This document shows positions 24,949-33,335 of a DNA stretch of 64,000 bases, in pieces. The notes beneath the pieces were generated by a model. That model did no database searches. It was not told the origin of the DNA and saw nothing but the letters and a program-made list of their open reading frames with translations. Origin of the DNA: DVEG01 sp964405435 (lineage in GTDB: Bacteria; Cyanobacteriota; Cyanobacteriia; Cyanobacteriales; Oscillatoriaceae). Each line of letters begins with the position of its first letter. The stretch's first letter is position 1. Made by a program: the position numbers and the translations under genes. The stretch lies in NCBI GenBank assembly GCA_964405435.1, contig CAYOOD010000039.1, positions 1 through 64,000 on the forward strand, in the 5' to 3' direction.

Positions 24949-27900
24949 TCAGAGCGGAGAAGAAATGCCCTCGCACAGACGGCGATCGCCCTCCAGCACA
25001 TAAGGATTATTCTTCAGATAGTCCTGCAGCCAATCGCAACCGCTGGCGATCAGACTTTCCAAATTTAAATTATTGACCCGCCAGAGAATCACGGTTTTGT
25101 CCTTAGTCGCCAAAGCCAGAACTTTGCCGTCCGGGCTGAAATTGAGGCTGTTGACAATCTCCGTATTGTCGAGAGTGGCGATGCGCGTCCCGTCCTTGCG
25201 CCAGAGCGTCACCGTTTTATCCTCAGAAGCCGAAGCAATCAGGTCGCCCTTGGGGCTGAAACTAACGCTATTGACGCGATCCTTGTGGTACAAAATTTCC
25301 ACCAGCGTCCCGTCCTTGCGCCAGAGTTTCACGGTTTTGTCCGCACTCGAGGAGGCCAGCATCTGGCCGTCAGGGCTGAAACTGACACTCGTCACCTTGT
25401 CGCCGTGTCGCAGGGTTTTGAGCAACGTGCCGTCTTTGCGCCAGAGTTTCACCGTCGAATCGTCAGAAGACGTGGCGATCGCCTCGCCATCAGGGCTGAA
25501 GATAGCGCTGGTGACATTATCCTCGTGCTGCAGGGTTGCCAGCAGCGCCCCGTCGCGACGACGCCAAATTTTCGCCGTCTTGTCTTGACTGGCGGTGACG
25601 AGTTCGTCGCCCTCAGAGTTGAAGCTGACGCTAAAAATCGCCCCGCTGTGTCCCCTAATCGTATTGAGCAAGGTGCCGTCGCGGCTCCAGAGCATGACCG
25701 TTTTGTCGTAACTGGCGGAAGCAATCGTCTGGCCATCGGGGCTGAAACTCACCCAGCTCACCCAATCTTTGTGCCCTTCCAAAGGCTTGAGCGCCGTGCT
25801 GTCGAGCAGCCAGAGTCTGACGGTTTTATCGTAACTGGCTGAGGCAATCAAATCCCCATCGGGGCTGAAACTGGCGCGATACACCCAGTCGCTGTGTCCG
25901 GTGAGGGTTTGACGCAGGGGAGTGCTGTCAATGCGCCAAAGCTTCACGGTTTTATCGACACTGGCGGAGGCAATTTTTTTGCCGTCAGGGCTGAAACTCA
26001 CTCCCACCACGTCATCCTGGTGCCCTCTGAGGGTATTGAGCAGGGTTCCCTCCACGCTCCAGAGTTTGACGGTGCTGTCTGCCGATGCCGAAGCCAGCAT
26101 CTTGCCATCGCGGCTGAAACTCACCCCCAAGACTTCATCGCTGTGGCCCTTAAACGTTCTCAGTTCTTTGCCGTCTTCGAGGTTCCAGAGTTTGACCGTC
26201 GTATCTGCCGATGCCGAAGCCAGCGTCTTGCCATCGCGGCTGAAACTGACGTTGTAGACGATATCATTGTGACCCGAGAGGGTTTTGAGAAATTGACCGT
26301 CGTTCCTCCAGAGTTTGACGGTTTTGTCCTCGGAGGCGGAAGCAAAGGAGCGACCGTCAGGGTTGAAACTAACGCTCAGAACCCACTTGTTGTGGGCGTT
26401 GATGGTTTTGATGAGCTTGCCGCTGGAAGTGCTCCAGAGTTTGACAGTTTTGTCGGCGCTGGCGGAAGCGAGCATTCGCCCGTCCGGCGAGAGGCTGACG
26501 CTCGTCACCGTTTCTGAGTGGCCCCTAAAGGTTTGCAGTTCCCTGCCGTCCTCGACGTTCCAGAGCTTGACTGTGCCATCAGCGCTGGCGGAGGCGAGGA
26601 GTTTGCCATCGCTGCTGAAGCTGATGTTGGTGACGGCATCTTTGTGCCCGGTTAGGGTTTTCAGTAGCTGGCCGTCCGGTCGCCACAGTTTGATGGTGTT
26701 GTCGTCGCCAGCGGAGGCGATCGAGTCCCCTCCGGGGGAAAAGCTGACGCTCAAAACACTCTTGTTGTGCCCCTCAAAGCGGTTGATTTCCTGCACTCTG
26801 GACACGGCTTGTCTGAGACGTTCGGCGATTTGATTCTTGTCTTCCAGCCGGGGGTTCGCATTTTGAGAATCTATGCCGATCTTGACGCTGGTTAGCAACA
26901 CCCCGAGTTGGTCGTTTTCGTTCGAGATCACCAGCGCTGAGGACGCCGACTTCAGGGCGTCGGTGCGGGCTTTCTCCGCTTCTTTTCTTTGGGAAATCGC
27001 TTCTCGCGTCTGAGCGATGGCCAGCCAGGTCAGCGAGGCCAACCCGATCGCCGCGATCGCGGCTCCGGCGAGGGTAACTCTTAACAGTAAATTGAGCCTC
27101 GCTTCAGTTTTCTTGATTTGGTCTAGCATTTCTTTGTCCTTGCGCAGTTGCTCAATCTCAGCCTTACTCATTTTTTCACGCTTCCGCAGGTTTTCTATTT
27201 CTGACAAATCGGGTTCGTTTTGCTGCCGGATAAAAGCCGCCAGGTAATCGTGGACGAGCTGATAAAATGGCGTCGGAAATTCCCCCACCAAAAAGACCAA
27301 TCCTGATTTAACTAAAATCCTCAGAACTAAATCAATTTTTTTGATTTCTTCAAACTCGGCTAACTCGGCAGCCAATTCATCCCGCGTCCTTAACGGACGG
27401 GGGTCATTTTTATCGGTTAGAAAGTACAAAACCAGTCTGGCCGCCCGTTCATTTTCCGGCCCGCAGTCCTTCACGACTTCTTCGAGAAATCGCTCGACTA
27501 ATTTAGTTTTGGGGCCGTGTTTTTCGTACTGTTCTAGGGTTCTGATATTGTTGGCTTGCAGTTGAGCCCCTACCACCTGCAGCTCGATGGGGCGCGCTTC
27601 TCCCATTTCACTGGCTAAATCCTGCACTAACCGATCGGTCAGCTCCGGTTCTAAATAAAACTGAGAGCGTTCGGTTAAACTGTGGATGACGGCTTTGGCA
27701 TCTTCAGGCGATAAATTTCCCAAATGGTACAGAATGGTTTTGCTGAGGATGTCGTTGTTAATGGCATCCAGATTGGTGAGGCGAACGCCTTCTAACAAGT
27801 AATGCAGGAAGTCCGAGCGCATGGAAAGGACGACCTTGACAAACGGAACGTCCAAGCAATCGCGCAAAAATTCAAAAAAAACCTGTTTGGTGGCCGGGTC

Positions 27901-29844
27901 CTTTGCCAGGAAGAAAAATTCTTCAAACTGGTCGAAAATCAAGACAGTCAGCAGGTTGCGATCGCCATTCAGGCGCAACTGCTCGACAATCGCTCTCGCC
28001 GAGTCCAGGGGCGCAGACAAGTAGAGGCTCCTCGTTTCCTGAAGCGCCTCAGCCAGCAATTGCCCCAAGTGCGCGATCCAATCGGTATAGCCAGACAGCA
28101 CGATCGGCAAGACATCGCGAGCGATCGTCACGGTTTGTTTCAGCGCCGGCACCAAACCCGCTCGGACAATCGAACTTTTGCCCACGCCGGATTGCCCGTG
28201 AATCACCGTCAGCTTGTGCTGGGTACTGCTAATCCGATTCAGCAAATGATTCACATCTTGCTGCCGGCGGGAAACCGCAATCTCTGAGGGCAAAGTGACG
28301 ATCGGCGCAGCGGGTTCCACCGCTGGGTTGAGTACCTGCAGTTGCGGCTGCAGGCATCCCGCCCCGATAAAGGCGCTCAAGCCGTATTGCGCCTCGATCG
28401 CCCGCTGTTCTTGCTTGAGTTCAAACGCTTCTAGATAGCGGTGCTGCTCGAAGTAGAGCTTTCGCAACTCCTCCAATATCTCCAGGTGCAGGCGGGGGGC
28501 GTAGTGGGGATCGCTCTCCTGTCGGGCGGCTTCCAGTTGCCGGATGGCTTGCGAATGCTGCCCGAGTTTCTGCTGTGCCCGCGCCAGAAGCAACAGGTAC
28601 AAGCCCTGGTGCTGCGGCAGCGCGATCGCGATCGCTTGTTTTTGGCGCGCTGCCTGCGCGAGAATGGCCAAGGCTTGTTTGGCCCGGTGCTTGGCTGCTG
28701 TCCAATTAGACTGTTCCAGGGCGACTTCTGCGAGAAAGCCGTAATCTTGAGAGAGCTGCACTTGCTGGCTGTAAGTTTGATGCAGATCGAGGGCTTCCGC
28801 CGCCAATTGCTGCAAATCTTCCCACGCTTTCAAGTGTCGCAGTACCTCCATGAGTTCGGTAATGAACTTAGCGACTAAATCCTCGCGCCCAGCTTGCTTG
28901 AAAGCCTCCACGCCCTGCAGCAGGTAACCCCGGGCTCGCTGCCAGTGCCTCTGGCTTTGCGCCGGTTCGAGTTCCGCCTTGCGGGAATAGCACAGCCCGA
29001 TACGGCAGAGTACGATTCCTTGCCGCTCTGAGAATTGGGCGATCGGGATTGATTGTTGTTCTCCATGCCCTTTTGCCCATGCCCCATGCCCAGTGCCCCC
29101 AGCATTCTGCTGCCAAAAGGCTAAACTCTGCCAGTAATTGTCTAGGGCTGCATCGATGCGATCGTTGATGTAGTCGTCCCGTCCCCGGATAAATTGCAAG
29201 CCCGCTTCCAGCGCGGGATCTAATTGAACGCCGAGATCGAGCAAGTCGCGGCGCGCCGACTCGAGTTCCGAATAGCCTTGGGAACCCAGGATGGTAGAAT
29301 TGGGCAGAAACGGTTCCGCAAAGGCTTGCAAAACCGCAGAAAATACGCGATCGCTGCTTTGACGGATGAAATCAATCAGCTCAGAAGCGCCCAGCAGCAA
29401 TTGACAAGTAGAAGCCCAACTGTAGAAATCGGGGGCCGAGCGAATCAGGGTTCGCAAGACCTCATCCGTGACCCACAAGAGCAGCGGGCAGCGAAAGTTA
29501 TTGCGAAACAATTCCCGACCTGCATTCATTGAGGCGAGAACTTTTTCAATCCCTTGCACCGACTCCAAGCCAAACACCATCAAGGCTGGCGTCTCGGAGG
29601 CTGCTATTTCTGCGTGGATAAAAGCATACAAGCTTTTGACATCGGGCGGCAGTAAGAGTTCTCGAATCGGGAACTCGCACAGATCGCGCAGCCGCTGCGC
29701 TGAAAGAGAGCGCAAGCTTAAGTAGTTGCAACGCAGCAAAATTACCGAAAATGTCCCCTGACAAAGCGCGATCGTTCTGGAGAGGCTCTGCAATGCTGCC
29801 TGGTTCTGTGCGGCTACATCGGGTTGCGCTGGAGGCTCATCCAT
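24949..29844 (-). CDS. nSTAND ATPase with TPR-like region and 14 WD40 repeats
   Basis: 1631 residues. Residues 1-180 form a domain with the FGLESVQGIEKVLASMN...LLLWVTDEVLRTL...APDFYSWAS pattern found at the N terminus of other bacterial STAND proteins. A TPR-like region follows (about 210-490), then an nSTAND NTPase (P-loop GQSGVGKSS at 550-558; Walker B LIFDQFEEF), then a hydrophobic segment (about 925-950) after a charged coiled coil, and finally 14 WD40 repeats (about 1035-1600), enough for two seven-bladed propellers. Such proteins act as ligand-triggered oligomerising switches in signalling or defence. The ATPase gene upstream on the same strand is 94 bases away and probably co-transcribed. 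A repeat-derived insert lies in the TPR region. No toxic effector domain is recognisable. Confidence 0.9.
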   Translation of the reverse strand: MDEPPAQPDVAAQNQAALQSLSRTIALCQGTFSVILLRCNYLSLRSLSAQRLRDLCEFPIRELLLPPDVKSLYAFIHAEIAASETPALMVFGLESVQGIEKVLASMNAGRELFRNNFRCPLLLWVTDEVLRTLIRSAPDFYSWASTCQLLLGASELIDFIRQSSDRVFSAVLQAFAEPFLPNSTILGSQGYSELESARRDLLDLGVQLDPALEAGLQFIRGRDDYINDRIDAALDNYWQSLAFWQQNAGGTGHGAWAKGHGEQQSIPIAQFSERQGIVLCRIGLCYSRKAELEPAQSQRHWQRARGYLLQGVEAFKQAGREDLVAKFITELMEVLRHLKAWEDLQQLAAEALDLHQTYSQQVQLSQDYGFLAEVALEQSNWTAAKHRAKQALAILAQAARQKQAIAIALPQHQGLYLLLLARAQQKLGQHSQAIRQLEAARQESDPHYAPRLHLEILEELRKLYFEQHRYLEAFELKQEQRAIEAQYGLSAFIGAGCLQPQLQVLNPAVEPAAPIVTLPSEIAVSRRQQDVNHLLNRISSTQHKLTVIHGQSGVGKSSIVRAGLVPALKQTVTIARDVLPIVLSGYTDWIAHLGQLLAEALQETRSLYLSAPLDSARAIVEQLRLNGDRNLLTVLIFDQFEEFFFLAKDPATKQVFFEFLRDCLDVPFVKVVLSMRSDFLHYLLEGVRLTNLDAINNDILSKTILYHLGNLSPEDAKAVIHSLTERSQFYLEPELTDRLVQDLASEMGEARPIELQVVGAQLQANNIRTLEQYEKHGPKTKLVERFLEEVVKDCGPENERAARLVLYFLTDKNDPRPLRTRDELAAELAEFEEIKKIDLVLRILVKSGLVFLVGEFPTPFYQLVHDYLAAFIRQQNEPDLSEIENLRKREKMSKAEIEQLRKDKEMLDQIKKTEARLNLLLRVTLAGAAIAAIGLASLTWLAIAQTREAISQRKEAEKARTDALKSASSALVISNENDQLGVLLTSVKIGIDSQNANPRLEDKNQIAERLRQAVSRVQEINRFEGHNKSVLSVSFSPGGDSIASAGDDNTIKLWRPDGQLLKTLTGHKDAVTNISFSSDGKLLASASADGTVKLWNVEDGRELQTFRGHSETVTSVSLSPDGRMLASASADKTVKLWSTSSGKLIKTINAHNKWVLSVSFNPDGRSFASASEDKTVKLWRNDGQFLKTLSGHNDIVYNVSFSRDGKTLASASADTTVKLWNLEDGKELRTFKGHSDEVLGVSFSRDGKMLASASADSTVKLWSVEGTLLNTLRGHQDDVVGVSFSPDGKKIASASVDKTVKLWRIDSTPLRQTLTGHSDWVYRASFSPDGDLIASASYDKTVRLWLLDSTALKPLEGHKDWVSWVSFSPDGQTIASASYDKTVMLWSRDGTLLNTIRGHSGAIFSVSFNSEGDELVTASQDKTAKIWRRRDGALLATLQHEDNVTSAIFSPDGEAIATSSDDSTVKLWRKDGTLLKTLRHGDKVTSVSFSPDGQMLASSSADKTVKLWRKDGTLVEILYHKDRVNSVSFSPKGDLIASASEDKTVTLWRKDGTRIATLDNTEIVNSLNFSPDGKVLALATKDKTVILWRVNNLNLESLIASGCDWLQDYLKNNPYVLEGDRRLCEGISSPL
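29061..29100. repeat. Intergenic-type repeat inside the STAND gene
   Basis: Read on the plus strand, the tract contains repeated TGCCC(C)ATGCCC units, the same kind of low-complexity sequence found in spacers (compare 36541-36558). In the reading frame it gives GTGHGAWAKGHGEQQ, which interrupts the helical TPR-like region at about residues 250-264. Confidence 0.65.
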
Positions 29845-29938
29845 ACTATCTTTTCGTGTTTGTGCATTTAACTGTAGTGCCGCCTAATCATATTCAGACA
29901 CGTTTAAAAGTCATTAATAATTCTACCAGTCAATTCAG

Positions 29939-31297
29939 TTACGGTCGCGTCTGAAAGTCTTTGGCCTCTTTCAAAATCGGATTGATGTCAAACCAGGAGC
30001 CGTTGCGATCGCGGTATTCAAACACGAACAGACTGCGCAACAGGGTTTGGTATCCGATTTCGCCCCGAACGTCTTTTTGCTTGGCCACATTTAGCAACAC
30101 CTCCCACTCCTCTGGGATAATTGCCAGGTTCAGTTCGTTGCAGCGTTGTTTGATCGTGGTTTCCAAACACTCCCGGGAGATGGGAGGATCTTGTTTTTGC
30201 AAGCACCCATACAGCAAAACTAGCAGGTTTCGCATGTGACCGCCACTGACACAGCACAGGCGATCCAAGGTTTGGGGGCTGTCGAATAATTCGTTTATCA
30301 GACTGAGGCGCTGTTTCTCAGGAGCCTCTGGAAAGGCTCTCGCTAGCACCATCTGCCGCAGCAGCGCTATCCCTTCCGCGCAGGCAGAGCCGTTGCGCAA
30401 TTGTACCGGCACCATCGGCAAGACTTTGGGGTTGACGCCAAAGCGATTCGCCAGTCTTCCCAAGTCATTTGAGAAAATCAAGACGAGGGGAATCGTATAA
30501 ACGACGTGGCACTTGAGTTTATTTAACTGTTCGCCGCGTTCGACAAAGAGATATTCTGGTTGAGGCTGACCTGATGGTTTGAGCGAGCTGTCTATTCTGT
30601 CGAGATTATCGACGATCGCCACCAGTCCTTTTTTACCGGAACGCTTTAATTGCTCTGTGGCGGGAACCAGCAAGTCGTCATTGATCGCTTCTAAAATACT
30701 ATTGGCGCGCGGTTCTAGATACTGGCGCAATTTGCCGCGAAGCTTGGGGGAATCCTTGGTTTTCAGGGTGATATAGCCAATGCCGGCGGATAGGGAAAAT
30801 TGCCCTTGCGTGCTGCCTTTTAGTTCGGCAAGTCCAGGCACGCCGAATCCAGCGCTCACGTCGAGTTCGGTTTGCAAAAGCTCGGCGGCTCCCTGAAGGA
30901 TGGCTCTGAAGCCTTGCGGTTGCAATTTGATTTTTAGCTTCTCGATGCTTTCGCTAACTTGGCGGGCGATCGCCAGCAAAATGTCGGTGATGTCTACGTC
31001 TCCCATGTCCAGGTCTTGGCTGGACTCGAAGTAAACGACGTGAAACCCCTGCACCTCCAATTCGGCTTTCAGGCGCAGCAATTCTGTCGATTTTCCGCAG
31101 CCGATATGCCCGGTAAAGAGCTGGCAACTCGGCGCGTCGCCGGCTAAGAGGGTGATGGTTCTCTCTACTTCTCGAATGATGTTGCTCCCCCTGACACTGG
31201 AAAAATCGATATAGTACTTGCGATCCTCGTCATTCCCAAAATTTAGGGTCATGCTGGGATTGCAGGCTCTAAAAAATTTCGGTAAATCTAATTTCAT
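29939..31297 (-). CDS. P-loop ATPase partner of the STAND protein
   Basis: 452 residues. The N terminus (MKLDLPKFFRACNPSMTLNF) is followed by a P-loop, GHIGCGKST (63-71), and a Walker B-like motif, LVAIVDNLDRID (about 226-237), within an AAA/STAND-type ATPase of about 330 residues. The C-terminal part is a winged-helix-like region ending WFDINPILKEAKDF. The gene lies immediately upstream of the large nSTAND-WD40 gene on the same strand. Two-gene units of this kind, an AAA ATPase plus a STAND protein, recur in cyanobacteria. A regulatory or defence role is inferred. A 94-base AT-rich spacer separates the genes. Confidence 0.85.
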   Translation of the reverse strand: MKLDLPKFFRACNPSMTLNFGNDEDRKYYIDFSSVRGSNIIREVERTITLLAGDAPSCQLFTGHIGCGKSTELLRLKAELEVQGFHVVYFESSQDLDMGDVDITDILLAIARQVSESIEKLKIKLQPQGFRAILQGAAELLQTELDVSAGFGVPGLAELKGSTQGQFSLSAGIGYITLKTKDSPKLRGKLRQYLEPRANSILEAINDDLLVPATEQLKRSGKKGLVAIVDNLDRIDSSLKPSGQPQPEYLFVERGEQLNKLKCHVVYTIPLVLIFSNDLGRLANRFGVNPKVLPMVPVQLRNGSACAEGIALLRQMVLARAFPEAPEKQRLSLINELFDSPQTLDRLCCVSGGHMRNLLVLLYGCLQKQDPPISRECLETTIKQRCNELNLAIIPEEWEVLLNVAKQKDVRGEIGYQTLLRSLFVFEYRDRNGSWFDINPILKEAKDFQTRP

Positions 31298-31664
31298 CGC
31301 GGTCGGTCAAGTTGTGCTTGTTGTCTCAGTCGGCCTCACCCTGCCCTTTGGGCTCTCCTGTCCTCAGTCTGTCGTGCTTTAGCCATGCCATCCAAACCAT
31401 TGCAGATCTGGAATTTTGAGCCGGCAAAAAATCAGCGCGATCGCTTATTTCGGCTGGCGAGGCAAGCCAACCACAGCATAACGAAAGCTTGCGGCAGAGG
31501 TTTCTCATCACCTGATTGACAAGAGAGCCATTTTTTGCTATTCAAAAAAATTTAAGTTAGCGCGCGCAATAAAGTACACATTGGACTTCGCTAGCAGTAA
31601 AAATTACCGTGGCAAGGCTGTGTAAGTTATTCTGCACGGTTCCTTAATTGAGGGAAGACTGAAG

Positions 31665-31892
31665 CTAGTCGCAGATCCTCAAAATGCGGCATTCTTTCGT
31701 TCGCCTCCCCTTGGCTACAGGAGCAGACAGACCCGTCTCTGACTGATATCGCTCCGTACTGGCATTTCGCCCATTGGACAAGCCAAGCTGGATATCTCCG
31801 ATTTCCAGGCTACTACTGGCCACGCTCTGACTGACAAATAGCACTAGCAGAATGGGCACTGTCACCATCGCGCTTAAAAGTCGGTTTTTCAT
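31665..31892 (-). CDS. Small secreted protein with signal peptide
   Basis: 75 residues. The N terminus MKNRLLSAMVTVPILLVLFVSQSVASS is a clear signal peptide with cleavage likely after SVA. The mature part of about 50 residues is polar, with two Cys near the C terminus. AAGGAG stands 8 bases before the ATG, which supports expression. I recognise no family. It is isolated in a gene-poor stretch. It could be a secreted peptide, or the start of a longer gene that has been truncated. Confidence 0.5.
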   Translation of the reverse strand: MKNRLLSAMVTVPILLVLFVSQSVASSSLEIGDIQLGLSNGRNASTERYQSETGLSAPVAKGRRTKECRILRICD

Positions 31893-33335
31893 TTGATTTA
31901 TCTCCTTCTCCTGACAGAGACATGTCTACTGGGGTGGGTATCTGGGTTTGTGGAAAGTCACAACTTCTTTGAAAAGTCTTTCTACTGGTTTAAGACAGGT
32001 TTGTGGCCATCATGGTTGCCAGATGTCTCCGGGGCATAGGTCGTGTATTCTATACAGTGAAACCGCCAACAAAACCGGGTACTCAGAGGGTACATTTTCA
32101 AAATCTGCCTTAATTTTGCCTGAGTTCGGCCCTCTTGTGGGACGGCGGCTGTTACACTCCCTCGACAGGCACCCATAACAGCACCGGACGGCTCTTCAGG
32201 AAAGTGCTCTGCATTTGTGCGAGAGTGGGATGGCTCAAAAGCTATGTCAAACCAGGTTTTTCACTTTCTCCCGCCAGCAATTTCGTGCCGCAGCTTTTGC
32301 CGCAGGCAATGTTTTCGCCGCAAGGACAGCATGCAGACTGGCACCCTGTTGTCAAGATGGGCGAGATGCTGCGATACTCCCCACAGTCGAGTAAGTCCTG
32401 TTTCGGTTACAGTACGCGCGAGAAAGCGCTTCGCAATCCCCAACGCTTAACGCGCGTGATGCCACTCCTGTTTTTTAAATACATGGCTCGGCTGCACTTA
32501 ACACTCGTCCAACTGCAGCACTCCTTTTACCTTAAGTGTAGCAACCCTTACAACTATATATAAAGAACTCTAAAACCTGCCAGCCTGCCTAGTTTGCCAA
32601 ACAAGACAAGGTAAGCTATAGAAAAGTTTTTTCTGCATGATAGTGAGATTTTCCTGCGCTCAGTGAAGAAAAATTTAACACATAGCTGAAATGCGGATGA
32701 GCGATCGCCTGTCCGCGCCGCACTTGTAGGGGCGGCGAACCCGCGACCGAGGCGCTTTTTGCCCGCGATCGTCATTCTCATCTCTCCGACACGAGCAGTC
32801 TCTACCACGATCTAGTTTTTCAGTCAAGGAGCATCTGGCCCCTCGCCCCAGTCACCGCGAAAAAGTCAGCTCCCTGGGGCAACCGCCAATCGATCTGAGA
32901 CGGTTGAACGGTGGAGCGAGTGCCAAAAAAGTTGTGACGAAATTTTGCAGCCCGATAAGCCAGCGCAATCGCGATCGCGTCAGTCACGCCGAACGTTTTG
33001 CTTTTGAACCAGAAGGGATTCATTTGTAGCCGTAACTTAAAAAAGAATTTGGGATCGAGTCAGCGGTTGTCTGAGGCAGCGAGTTTCCCGAGCGCGCCTC
33101 TTTTTAACGCATCGATAACAGAGCGTGTCAATCCTGTTCAGACAAAAGACTGAAAGTGCTGGAGGCGAACCCCTAACAATTCTGCCTGACTGATTTCTGG
33201 GGATCGCTGGGAGTAGGTAAAAGAGCGATCGCCCTTACAAGGTGGCGCTACGCGGAGAAAAAACGCCTGGAGGCGCGATCGCGTGCGTGCCCTTGGGATG
33301 GCAGAATAAATAGCAGTTGCGCGATCGCATCCCCT
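31893..33335. other. Gene-poor stretch
   Basis: About 1.4 kb with no convincing gene. Several short open frames exist on both strands (for example 32135-32563 plus and 32820-33023 minus), but none has a ribosome binding site with a recognisable product. The stretch 31940-32560 has few HIP1 octamers compared with its flanks, which could mean foreign or decayed sequence. From 32700 onward HIP1 sites reappear. Confidence 0.45.

Noticed and set aside
25073..26833. Several plus-strand open frames over the WD40 region
   Set aside because: They are antisense shadows of the repeated WD40 blades, and their internal repetition mirrors the real gene.
32135..32563. 142-codon frame in the gene-poor stretch
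   Set aside because: It has no RBS or recognisable domain, and shows shifting frames rather than one coding pattern.
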